From positions 372,001 to 436,000 of the forward strand of contig CAZDQF010000002.1 of the NCBI GenBank assembly GCA_964507445.1: a stretch of DNA of 64,000 nt. Reading direction: 5' to 3'. Shown in pieces: positions 21,169 to 29,126 of the stretch; positions within the stretch are counted from its first letter, which is position 1, and every line of letters starts with the position of its first letter. This DNA comes from GCA-2683135 sp964507445. GTDB taxonomy: Bacteria; Planctomycetota; GCA-002687715. A program made the position numbers and the translations under genes. A model generated the notes under the pieces. The model searched no databases. It was not told the DNA's origin and saw only the letters and a list, made by a program, of their open reading frames with translations.

Positions 21169-21243
21169 CGGGGCGTGGCGCAGCCTGGCTAGCGCGCTTG
21201 AATGGGGTTCAAGAGGTCCCGAGTTCGAATCTCGGCGCCCCGA
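21169..21243 (+). tRNA. tRNA-Pro (anticodon GGG)
   Basis: A full cloverleaf can be drawn. The acceptor stem is CGGGGCG / CGCCCCG (7 bp, with the C1 start typical of tRNA-Pro), the D stem GCGC/GCGC, and the anticodon stem CTTGA/TCAAG with loop ATGGGGT, giving anticodon GGG. The T arm is CCGAG-TTCGAAT-CTCGG, followed by discriminator A. The CCA end is not encoded. It reads codons CCC and CCU. Confidence 0.93.
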
Positions 21244-21250
21244 CTCTCTT

Positions 21251-21284
21251 GAGAGGCTGGAGAGCATCGGCTCTCCAGCCTCTC
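21251..21284 (+). terminator. 15-bp perfect hairpin after tRNA-Pro
   Basis: GAGAGGCTGGAGAGC and GCTCTCCAGCCTCTC pair perfectly around a four-base loop ATCG, eight bases beyond the tRNA. No T run follows. It is a likely transcription end for the tRNA. From 21285 to 21550 the DNA is GC-rich, low-complexity sequence with no supported gene. Confidence 0.6.
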
Positions 21285-21550
21285 TGCGTTCCTCGTCGCG
21301 GCGCGCTGCGGGCTGCGCCCTTCGCGCTGCGGGACTCCGCTGCGCTCCGTCCCCCCGAGCTTGGCGCGTCGGCGCTTCGCGCCGCCGTCGAATCTCTACG
21401 GCCTGGGGGCGACCGTGTCGGCGGGAGGCGGCCGGGACCCACGGGAAGCGGTCGGCGTGCATGAGCCTCGGCCGCCGGCCCTTGTGGGTCGGTGGCCGAG
21501 GCTCAGGGGGACAGGCTGGTGTTCGGTGGTGGGAGCGATGGTTGCCGGGG

Positions 21551-23632
21551 TCAGTTGCCGACCCAGGCGTATCCGCCGCCGGCCGCGGGGACGAAACGGA
21601 GTTGGTCGAGACCCGTGAAGAGGGTCGGTGCCAGGCCTCCCGGTCCGGCGGCGTTCAGGAAGTCGTAGAGCATGGCGTTGGCCGGGCCGGTGCCCACGAA
21701 GTTGGGGGCGAAGGCGGAGGTCCCGAGGTCGATGGCGTTGGGTCCGCCACGGGACAGTCCGAGGAACTGGTTTTGCCCGGAATAGGGGCTGTTGTTGCGT
21801 GGGTTGATCGGGACCTGGAGCAGACTGTCCAGGGTGACCTCACCGGAGGCGGAGTCGAACTCCAATCCGAGGGTGACCGGAGCCGTGGGCTCGCCCCAGT
21901 AGGGGACGCCGTTCCAGTCGATGCGTACGCGGCTCATGCCGGGGCTGGATATGGTGATGTTGCCGCTGAGGCTGGGATCCAGATCGGTCCACAAGCCGAC
22001 AAACGGGTTACCGGACAGGGCCGCGGAGACGGACGGCGAGAACGATGAGGAGGGTGCGCCGAAGAGAACGCGGCCGTTGGAGCTGACGTGGAGCTGACTG
22101 TAGGTCGTACCGTAGAAGGGCATCGAGTAGTCGTACCCGGATCCCACCAGGTCCACCGTGACGGAGTCGTCGTCCCCTGTCGGGCCGACCGGGAACACGG
22201 GAGACACGGCCGCCGTCACCTGCAACTGGCAACCCTGGGAGAGAGCGAAGCCGTCTGCGCCGGTGGGATCGATGACCACCTGCTGTAGCGACGCGGTAAC
22301 CGGCGATCCAGCGCTCAGGGGAGCGGAGAAGCCCCCTGGGAACGGCAAGAACCGAGGCGTCGAGGTGCCGCTGTTACCCCAGAAGAGGGTCGGGTCCAGG
22401 AGGTTGACGTTGACCACCTGCCCGCCGGGAGTGACGAAACCTCCCTGGCCTGGCACCGCCAGAGACGACACGGCCAGGACAAGGTCGAACGGTGCGTTCA
22501 AGAGGGTCGACGAGAGTGTGACGGTGGTGGCTACGCCGGCGGACACGGTGGTCACTGCCGCCATGCTGCTGGTGCCAACGACGCCGTCGAGGGTCAGGCT
22601 GGAGCGCGGCTGGTTCACCTGGTAGTTGGCCTGGCCGGGAGGGTTCGGCGGCGTGGTCGTGCCGCAGCCCGGTGACGATAGCAGCGGTTCGCGGAACCCG
22701 CCGGGTGCGAACAGGGCGCGCATGCGTGCCTTCTGTCCCTGGGTGAAGAGGTTCATGCAGGAGTCGTTGGAGTAGTCCATGTAGTTCTGGACCATGTCCA
22801 CGGAACTGCAGGACACGACGCCCACCTGGCAGCCGTAGTTGGGGCCGTCGGCCGTGGGCGTGTCCGCTACAAAGTCATCCACACCGCACGGGCCGTCGCC
22901 CCAGACGTGGCGCAGGTTGAGCCAGTGGCCGACCTCGTGAGTCGTGGTGCGACCGCGATCTGATCCCTGTTGTAGTGTCCCCACACGCCCAAACGCGAAG
23001 GAGGTGCACACCACGCCGTCCGTTGTCGCGGGCCCGCCGGGGAACTGGGCGTAGCCGAGCAGGGTTGACGCTAACGGCGCCACCCAGATGTTCAGATACT
23101 GATCCCGGGGCCAGGCATCGCGGCCGCCCTGGGACGTGAACTTCACGTTGTTCGCGGTCTGGGAGAAGGAAGAAACCGAGGACTGGGTCCGCGTGATCCC
23201 GGTGGTGGGGTTGCCTTGCGGGTCCACGGTGGCGAGGCAGAACTCGAGCTCGCAATCCGCGGCTACGGAGGCGAAGGAGGCGGGTGTGTTCACAGCGTCG
23301 GCGTTGAGGCGTCGGAAGTCCTCGTTCAGCACATCGATCTGAGATAGCAGTTGGGTATTGGACAGATTCTGCTGCTGCGTGTTCCACACGACGTGGATTA
23401 CGACAGGGATACGGATGACCGTGCTGCCTGCCCGCTGTCCGGAACTGACCACCGCTTGAGTGTGGGATTCGATGGCGGCCATACGCGCTGCCATCCCGGG
23501 ATCTTCGGCTTGCAAACACGCGAGGCAGGACATGGTGCCGCAACGCTCGAGCTGTTGCGCGTCGAGCGCCGGGGTCAGCAGAGCCATGGCAAGCAGCAGA
23601 GCAAACAGGTACTTGTGACGGTTACTTCGCAT
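21551..23632 (-). CDS. secreted M43-type (pappalysin-like) zinc metalloprotease
   Basis: A 693-residue secreted protein with signal peptide (YLFALLLAMALLTPALDAQ), a GGAGA site seven bases from the ATG, and a catalytic domain with the extended zinc motif HEVGHWLNLRH at 232-242, as in pappalysin/cytophagalysin proteases. Cys pairs typical of the fold are present (CELEFC). After about residue 330 come beta-sandwich modules. The first has the pattern APFDLVLAVSS, shared in spirit with the astacin and propeller proteins of this window. The last (about 470-690) shares GADGFALSQ, FYGTTY and WTDLDP with the C-type-lectin protein near 57 kb and resembles nidogen-like domains. The protein is probably exported and acts on extracellular protein. 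Confidence 0.88.
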   Translation of the reverse strand: MRSNRHKYLFALLLAMALLTPALDAQQLERCGTMSCLACLQAEDPGMAARMAAIESHTQAVVSSGQRAGSTVIRIPVVIHVVWNTQQQNLSNTQLLSQIDVLNEDFRRLNADAVNTPASFASVAADCELEFCLATVDPQGNPTTGITRTQSSVSSFSQTANNVKFTSQGGRDAWPRDQYLNIWVAPLASTLLGYAQFPGGPATTDGVVCTSFAFGRVGTLQQGSDRGRTTTHEVGHWLNLRHVWGDGPCGVDDFVADTPTADGPNYGCQVGVVSCSSVDMVQNYMDYSNDSCMNLFTQGQKARMRALFAPGGFREPLLSSPGCGTTTPPNPPGQANYQVNQPRSSLTLDGVVGTSSMAAVTTVSAGVATTVTLSSTLLNAPFDLVLAVSSLAVPGQGGFVTPGGQVVNVNLLDPTLFWGNSGTSTPRFLPFPGGFSAPLSAGSPVTASLQQVVIDPTGADGFALSQGCQLQVTAAVSPVFPVGPTGDDDSVTVDLVGSGYDYSMPFYGTTYSQLHVSSNGRVLFGAPSSSFSPSVSAALSGNPFVGLWTDLDPSLSGNITISSPGMSRVRIDWNGVPYWGEPTAPVTLGLEFDSASGEVTLDSLLQVPINPRNNSPYSGQNQFLGLSRGGPNAIDLGTSAFAPNFVGTGPANAMLYDFLNAAGPGGLAPTLFTGLDQLRFVPAAGGGYAWVGN

Positions 23633-23979
23633 GTCTGTTCTCCGTTATCACTCGAATGCTGATAGGACGGCATGGAGCGGGGAGCACCGCTCTTACGGAT
23701 ACTCACCGGATTTCCTGGGGAGCAACCGTTCAGGGGCGACCCTCGCTTGTCGCGTCTCACGCCCCACGGCTGCACAGCGCGGCCCGGCGTGACGATCACC
23801 CTCTTGGTGTCGCCGGGTTCCGGAATGTGACGAGACTTGCTCGGAAGCAGGGTCGGTGGGAGTCGGGCACACGGATTGCCCTTTCTGCGCAGTGGGAATC
23901 CGGCACGCCTGATCCGCGGGGCGGTCGCGTTGACGAGTGTGTCGTGTTGGCCCTGGTGGTGATGGGGGTGGCGCAGCCC
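23633..23979. other. intergenic region, no gene supported
   Basis: This holds the leader of the M43 gene on the minus strand, including a small hairpin GAGCGG/CCGCTC near the start, and an imperfect 15-base direct repeat (GTGGGAGTCGGGCAC at 23856 and GTGGGAATCCGGCAC at 23892). No protein frame with a plausible start and composition is seen. Confidence 0.4.
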
Positions 23980-24570
23980 CTATCTGGGGCCGCTGACGTA
24001 CGACTCCAGGTCCTGCCGGCCATGGGGGGGCAGGAGCCAGATGGTGTGTCGGTACCAGCCGCTGCGGAGGCGTTCGCTGATCATCTGGCCGCGGGCTCCC
24101 ATGAAGCTGCCGGTGCCGCCGATGACCGCTCGGATCATGCCGGTGTCGGATTCCACTTCGCCGTGGCGGTAGGGGTGGGAGCCTGCGATGAGGAGGGAGT
24201 CGTCCGAGTCTTCCCAGTCCAGCTCGATGGTGGTCATCCGGTGCTCCCGATCGTCGCCGTGGCCGTCGTTGCTGCGGGTGACTTGCATGGTGCCGTTGCA
24301 GTGCCCGATGCGGTTGGCCCCTTCTCCTTCAGCGTCGTCGAGGTCTGCGTGCCAGCTGACGATCTCGCCGTGGGCGCGGGCGGTGTCCTTGAGGTGGAAG
24401 TGGTTGATGACCGGTGGAGCGTTGTAGAGGGTCATGGTGGGCGCGAGGTTGAGGTCGCGGGTGGGGGCAGGGTCTGTTGTTCCGCATGAGCAGAGCACCA
24501 GGAGCCATGGGCAGACGAACCAGGCGGCGGGGCAGAGTCTACGGAGGCGGGTTCTGATCAGGGTGTCCAT
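23980..24570 (-). CDS. lipoprotein with a dirigent / allene-oxide-cyclase-like barrel
   Basis: About 196 residues. A long, Trp-containing signal ends at a lipobox (LLVLCSC), giving a mature protein beginning CGTTDP. The body shows the pattern of the allene oxide cyclase/dirigent beta-barrel: an early strand around VINHFHLKDT, GHCNGTMQV, and the hallmark IGGTGSFMGARGQMI near residue 165 (plant dirigents have VGGTGxFRxARG). Bacterial members are poorly studied; some bind or cyclise small hydrophobic molecules. ATG at 24570 is chosen since upstream frame codons do not look coding. The barrel call rests on motif pattern alone. Confidence 0.6.
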   Translation of the reverse strand: MDTLIRTRLRRLCPAAWFVCPWLLVLCSCGTTDPAPTRDLNLAPTMTLYNAPPVINHFHLKDTARAHGEIVSWHADLDDAEGEGANRIGHCNGTMQVTRSNDGHGDDREHRMTTIELDWEDSDDSLLIAGSHPYRHGEVESDTGMIRAVIGGTGSFMGARGQMISERLRSGWYRHTIWLLPPHGRQDLESYVSGPR

Positions 24571-24731
24571 GGTCACCGGTTCGGGTAGGGGTGAGTGCGT
24601 CTTGAGAGCAACGGAGGGCTGTGGAGGCAGGGTATCAGGGCCACGGACGTGTTCTCCGAGTTGCCCCCAGGACGGCTGCTTGGTCGCCCAATCCGCTAAG
24701 GACACGGGAGGAGGGGAGAGGTGGAGAAATG

Positions 24732-24756
24732 AAAACGGCCCTCCGTGGGGAGGGCC
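24732..24756 (-). terminator. rho-independent terminator of the Gfo/Idh/MocA gene
   Basis: Read on the minus strand, GGCCCTCC and GGAGGGCC pair around CCAC and are followed by GTTTTC. It lies 25 bases beyond the oxidoreductase stop. Confidence 0.75.
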
Positions 24757-24781
24757 GCTCTGGTGGGGATGGGAGGTCGGA

Positions 24782-26080
24782 TCAGGCGTAGGGGTTGTAC
24801 ACGCCAGGTACGGCTACCGGGTACTTGCCGTCCGAGCCTTTCACCACCGGGGGGGTGGAGTCGAGGGTGAAGTCGTCAATGCCCGGCGCGAGGTCGTTAC
24901 CGCTCTTGAGGAGGCGGTCCCACTGGATGACCTTGCCCGAGTAGCAGGCTTCGCGACCGAGGATGGCGGCGAAGGTGGAGTGGGCGCCGTACTCGCCCTC
25001 GTTGTAGATCTCACCCGCCATCAAGCCGTTGATGAGGTCGTGTTGCTCCTGCTGGTGGCCGCCCCAGTTGGCGCCTTCGAAGCGCCAGTCCTTCTCGCCC
25101 TTGATCTGGCCGCTGGGGGTCGCCGTGCCCTTGGTGCCGTGGACCGCTTCGCCCACCTTGCCCCATCCACCGGCGAGGTGGCGGCCCTGGCTGTACATCT
25201 TGGTGCCGTCCGCGAAGGTGAACTCGCAGAAGGTGTGGTCGTAGATCTGGGATTTGGTGCGGTCGCCGCCCATGCGCTGCTCCCAGCCGCCCATGCCGTT
25301 GCACTTGACCGGGTACGCGCCCTTGATCCAGCACGCGACGTCGATGTTGTGGATATGCTGCTCGCAGATCTGGTCGCCGCAGACCCAGTTGAAGTGGTAC
25401 CAGTTGTTTACCTGGAAGGCCATTTCTGACTGCTGGGGCTGCTGCTCGCGGTACCAGATGCCGCCGCCGTTCCAGTACACCCGCTGGGTGATGATGTCGC
25501 CGATGGCGCCGTCCTGGAGGCGCTTGACCGTCGCCATGTAGCGCGGCTCGTGGCGCCGCTGCAGACCCACGCCCACCATCAGGTTCTTCTGCTTGGAGGC
25601 CTCTACGGCAGCGAGGACTCGGCGGACGCCGGGCGCGTCCACGGCCACCGGCTTCTCCATGAAGACGTGCCGGCCCTTGTTGACGGCGTACTCGAACTGC
25701 TGCGGCTTGAAGCCAGGAGGCGTGGCGATCACCACCAGATGGCAGTCCACGTCCGTGGCCTTCTTGTAGGCGTCCAGTCCCGTGAAGACCTGATCTTCGG
25801 GGACGTCCACCTTGGTGGGGTGGAGCTTCTTGAGGCGCTTGAGGGAGCTCTGGGCCTTGTCCCCGAACGCGTCGGCCATGGCAACGAGCTTGACGTTGCC
25901 CTTGGTGTTCATGATCTGGGCGATGGCGCCGGTGCCGCGCCCGCCGCAGCCTACGAGGACGACCCGGATCTCGTCGCGTCCGGCGGCGTGAGCCCCTCGG
26001 GCGATTCCAGGCAGGGAGCTTCCCACGACGGCGGCTGAGGATGCTTGGAGGAACTTGCGGCGGCTGGGTTGCGTTGGCAT
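24782..26080 (-). CDS. Gfo/Idh/MocA family oxidoreductase with Tat signal
   Basis: A 432-residue NAD(P)-dependent oxidoreductase exported by the twin-arginine route. The signal is SRRKFLQASSAAVVGSSLPG at the N terminus. The Rossmann motif is VVLVGCGGRGTGAIAQI and the family motif HVFMEKPVAVD is intact, with YHFNWVCGDQICEQHIHNID further on as in the large planctomycete branch of exported members. Such proteins are thought to act on sugars or sugar acids in the periplasm, but no substrate can be assigned. The ATG at 26080 places the twin Arg at residues 7-8 and has AAGGGA upstream. It stands alone with its own terminator. Confidence 0.93.
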   Translation of the reverse strand: MPTQPSRRKFLQASSAAVVGSSLPGIARGAHAAGRDEIRVVLVGCGGRGTGAIAQIMNTKGNVKLVAMADAFGDKAQSSLKRLKKLHPTKVDVPEDQVFTGLDAYKKATDVDCHLVVIATPPGFKPQQFEYAVNKGRHVFMEKPVAVDAPGVRRVLAAVEASKQKNLMVGVGLQRRHEPRYMATVKRLQDGAIGDIITQRVYWNGGGIWYREQQPQQSEMAFQVNNWYHFNWVCGDQICEQHIHNIDVACWIKGAYPVKCNGMGGWEQRMGGDRTKSQIYDHTFCEFTFADGTKMYSQGRHLAGGWGKVGEAVHGTKGTATPSGQIKGEKDWRFEGANWGGHQQEQHDLINGLMAGEIYNEGEYGAHSTFAAILGREACYSGKVIQWDRLLKSGNDLAPGIDDFTLDSTPPVVKGSDGKYPVAVPGVYNPYA

Positions 26081-26461
26081 GAGACCGATCCCTTTCGCGG
26101 TTCTGGCTTCTCGGTGTTGCGGCCTACCGAGCATGATCTGAAGCAAGTGGCGGGTGCGATTATGACAGCCTGACGAGTGCCCGTCTGCGTTGACCACACA
26201 CCTAAAAAATACACCGTGTCCGCTGCCATCGTCAACGCGTGAGACGGCCAGCGGCGCCTGACCCCATCTCCCACGGAGCGATCTGTCGAGTGACCTCGTC
26301 GCGGGATGCCCTCGGCGCTCCTTGTTTGCCGCAGTCCCGCGTCGCGCCGTCGAACGTGGGTGGCCTCGTTCGAATCAGCTGAAAGGCGTACATATCCTCC
26401 GGAATTGCCGCCCGCCGTCCTGCCTCGCCGCGGTCGGGAGGCCCTTGGGGTGGCCCCCCGC

Positions 26462-26758
26462 TCAGAGGCGGGCGCGGTCGAGTATGGACGTCATCTGCTC
26501 CGCGTCGAAGGTCTGCATGGTCTTCGTGTGGACGGCGCCCTTGGACCCCAGGTGGTGCAGCAGCGAGCAGGCCGTCTCCGAGTCCGGGGCGTCGAACAGG
26601 ATGAAGCCGTCGTACGCCCCCATGGCCCACCGGAGCTCTCGGATGGTCACGTCGAACTCTCGCGCCTTCTCGCGAAACGCGGACGCGCGCTCCACGGAAT
26701 GACGGATGGAGCTCTCTCCTTCGGTGGTCTCGGTCAGCAGGGTGAGGAAGGTCGGCAT
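26462..26758 (-). CDS. GYD domain protein
   Basis: A 98-residue small protein matching the GYD family: it begins MPTFLTLLTETTEGESSIRH, has REFDVTIRELRWAMGAYDGF with the eponymous Gly-x-Tyr-Asp, and ends with TMQTFDAEQM. The family forms a ferredoxin-like fold and its function is unknown. A GGAGCG site precedes the ATG chosen here; an earlier in-frame ATG at 26842 adds residues without coding character. The 264 bases between it and the Gfo/Idh gene hold nothing I can support. Confidence 0.85.
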   Translation of the reverse strand: MPTFLTLLTETTEGESSIRHSVERASAFREKAREFDVTIRELRWAMGAYDGFILFDAPDSETACSLLHHLGSKGAVHTKTMQTFDAEQMTSILDRARL

Positions 26759-26900
26759 GTCGCGCTCCGCTGTGGGGTGATTCTCATTCAGTCCGGCAGC
26801 TCGCCATGGTAGGGGATCGAGCGCACCGTCGCGAGGTGGCATGCGTGGCGTCAGGCAAAGGGCGATGGATGGCTGAGCCCAGCGCGCCTATGCTGTCATC

Positions 26901-28414
26901 GTGGAAATCGGATTTGACACCACGGGCAACGCGACCCTGATCCTCTACGATCGTGAGCCCCTTCTCGCCACGGACCCATGGATCGAGGGGAGCGCTTACT
27001 TCGGCAGCTGGACTCTGGCGCACCCGATCCCCGAGGAGCAGCGCGAGGCCATCCTCGCTTGCCGCTACATCTGGCTGTCGCATGGGCATCCGGATCATCT
27101 GAGCCTGCCCTCGCTCGAGCTGCTCAAAGGCAAGAAGATCCTGCTCCCGGATCATCACGGCGGTCGGATCCTGGCGGAATTGAAGGACCAGGGACACGAC
27201 GCGCACGTCATGCGTGACGGGGTCTGGGAGCAGCTCACCGACCGGGTCAAGGTGGTGTGTGTCAGCGACTACAACCAGGACGCGATCCTCTGCGCGGACG
27301 TGAACGGCCGGTTCATCGTCAACCTCAACGACGCCACCGATCGCGGCTGGGGCTCGTTCGTGGCGAACGTGGCGAGCAATTACGAGAAGACGTTCCTCAT
27401 GTGCCTCACCGGTTACGGCGACGCGGACATGATCAACTTCTTCGACGAGCAGGGGGACCACATCCCACCGGTCAAGTACCCGCTCCTCCCCGCCATCCTG
27501 GACCGTCTGCGGCTGTCGAGGATGCAGACCTTCATCCCGTTCAGTTCGCTCCATCGTTATCAGCGCGCGGACAGCGTCTGGGCGAATACCTGCGCCACGC
27601 GCGTGACCGAGTATCCGGTGGGACGACACGAGGACCAGTTCGACATCCTGCCCGCGTATGTCCGCTACGATTGCAACACCGACGTGGCTACACCCATCGA
27701 GACGGCGATCTTGACGGGCCCGGTCCTCCCTCCGGAGCAGTTCGGAGACGACTGGTCCGACGCCCTCGACCCCTCCGACGTACGTGAACTGGAGGAGTAC
27801 TTCCGCCCCATGGTCCATCTGACCCGGACCCTGGACTACCTGAGGTTCAAGGTCGGCGGCCGGGAGCACGTGGTGGAGCTGGGGGGTGGCCGCTTCAACA
27901 AGGGGGTCACGTTCGAGGCGCCTCGAACGGCGCGGAAGAAGGCGGTCCGGGGGGGGGGGGTTGATGATGGAGCCGCTCGTTTACGATTTTTTTTCCATTA
28001 CACGTCAATATTNNNNNNNNNNCGGCGCGGTGGCTGGGCGGCGGGGGGCCGCGGGGGGGGGGGGGGGGGGGGGGCCTCTCAACCGGGGGGGCCCGGTCGC
28101 CGGCGCCTCGAACGTCGCTCATGAAGGCGGTCCGGTGGCGGGTGTTTGATGACCTGCTGATCGGCAACTTCATGAAGACTACGCTTCACGGCATCTGGGA
28201 GCGGGAAGCGCCTCAGGCCCTCTACCCTGACTTCACCCCGTTTGTGGCCAAGTACGCGGATAACGGCGGCGCGCGCAGCAGCGCCGAGCTCCGCGAGTAC
28301 TTCGAGGCGTACATGGGGCGCGGGTTCTTCGGCCCGTCACCGCTGCTCCCGGAGTACTTCCTGGACTCCATGCGCCCGTACCTGGTTGATCACGACAACT
28401 CGGCTGACCGATGA
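26901..28414 (+). CDS. metallo-beta-lactamase-fold hydrolase, CMP-Neu5Ac hydroxylase-like, broken by an assembly gap
   Basis: Starts with GTG. The N-terminal half has the metallo-beta-lactamase signature LSHGHPDHLSLPSL and a segment DPWIEGSAYFGSW that resembles the non-Rieske part of CMP-N-acetylneuraminate hydroxylase. The frame runs into poly-G noise at about 27950 and then the ten-N gap. After the gap the same frame resumes with VFDDLLIGNFMKTTLHG and ends in TGA. Both sides of the gap carry the same 34-base block (GGCGCCTCGAACG ... AAGGCGGTCCGG at 27917-27950 and 28102-28135) in the same codon phase. The gene is therefore very probably continuous, about 440 residues long, with roughly 185 bases of duplicated or false sequence. 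It lacks the Rieske domain needed for hydroxylation, so its reaction is unknown. Its stop overlaps the next gene's ATG. Confidence 0.75.
28013..28022. other. scaffold gap (ten N) inside a gene
   Basis: Ten N, flanked by runs of G and low-complexity DNA between about 27950 and 28100. The repeated 34-base block on the two sides shows that overlapping contig ends were joined without merging. Confidence 0.92.
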
Positions 28415-29079
28415 AACCCCGGGTCACCGTTGATCGGGCCACCTCACCGGACGGCACCGAACTGCAGCTCGTCGAACACGACGGCGCCTACGTGATCAAC
28501 GCCGATGGGCTGCTCCTCATGTCGACCAAGATGGTCCACTCCGAAGAGGAGCTGGCGCGCCTGGGCTGCGGGTCGCTGGGACAGAAGCCCAGGGTGCTCA
28601 TCGGCGGCCTGGGTTGTGGCTACACCTTGAGGGCGACGCTCGAGTTGCTGCCGGACGACGGAGTGGCCGTGCAGTCCGAGCTGGTCCCTGAGATCGTTGA
28701 GTGGAACCGCGGTCCGCTGGGCCCGTTCGCTGACCACCCGCTGGAGGATCCGCGGACCGACCTGCAGGTGAAGGACGTGGCGGCGCTCATCCGGGAGGGA
28801 GACCGGTCTTACGACGCCGTCCTGCTGGACGTGGACAACGGCCCCTCCGCCGTCGTCACGAACACGAACTCCTGGCTCTACGGAGACAAGGGGCTGCGCG
28901 CTCTGCGCCGGGCGCTGAAGCCCGGAGGGATCGCGGCCATCTGGTCGGCGGAGGATGATCGGGGCTTCCCCGGCAAGCTGCGGGCCAACGGCCTGGTCCC
29001 GGAGCGGCATCGGGTGCGTTCTCGCAAGGGCCGCAAGGGCCCGAGCTACGTGATTTTCCTCGGGCGCCGGCCCCGCTGA
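28411..29079 (+). CDS. spermidine synthase-like methyltransferase-fold protein
   Basis: A 222-residue protein with the nucleotide-binding motif VLIGGLGCGYTLRATLEL, an acidic end of strand 2 in the form QSELVPEIVEWNR, and the spermidine-synthase-like YDAVLLDVDNGP. The N-terminal beta domain of true spermidine synthases is short here, and the position of the catalytic Asp in aminopropyltransferases reads DVDNGP. Polyamine synthesis is not certain. It overlaps the preceding gene by four bases (ATGA) and so is translated with the CMAH-like protein, which may share a pathway. Confidence 0.8.
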   Translation: MKPRVTVDRATSPDGTELQLVEHDGAYVINADGLLLMSTKMVHSEEELARLGCGSLGQKPRVLIGGLGCGYTLRATLELLPDDGVAVQSELVPEIVEWNRGPLGPFADHPLEDPRTDLQVKDVAALIREGDRSYDAVLLDVDNGPSAVVTNTNSWLYGDKGLRALRRALKPGGIAAIWSAEDDRGFPGKLRANGLVPERHRVRSRKGRKGPSYVIFLGRRPR

Positions 29080-29086
29080 GGGGTCA

Positions 29087-29112
29087 CCCCCGCCGCGATC
29101 TCGCGACGGGGG
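29087..29112. terminator. hairpin between convergent genes
   Basis: CCCCCG-C-CGCGA and TCGCG-A-CGGGGG pair over 11 bp with one mismatch around two bases (TC). It lies between the stops of the spermidine-synthase-like gene and the astacin gene and could serve both strands, though no T run is present. Confidence 0.5.
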
Positions 29113-29126
29113 CGACGTCGAGTCCA

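Noticed and set aside
23856..23906. Imperfect 15-base direct repeat as a CRISPR or operator
   Set aside because: Only two copies with two mismatches; no third unit or spacer regularity.
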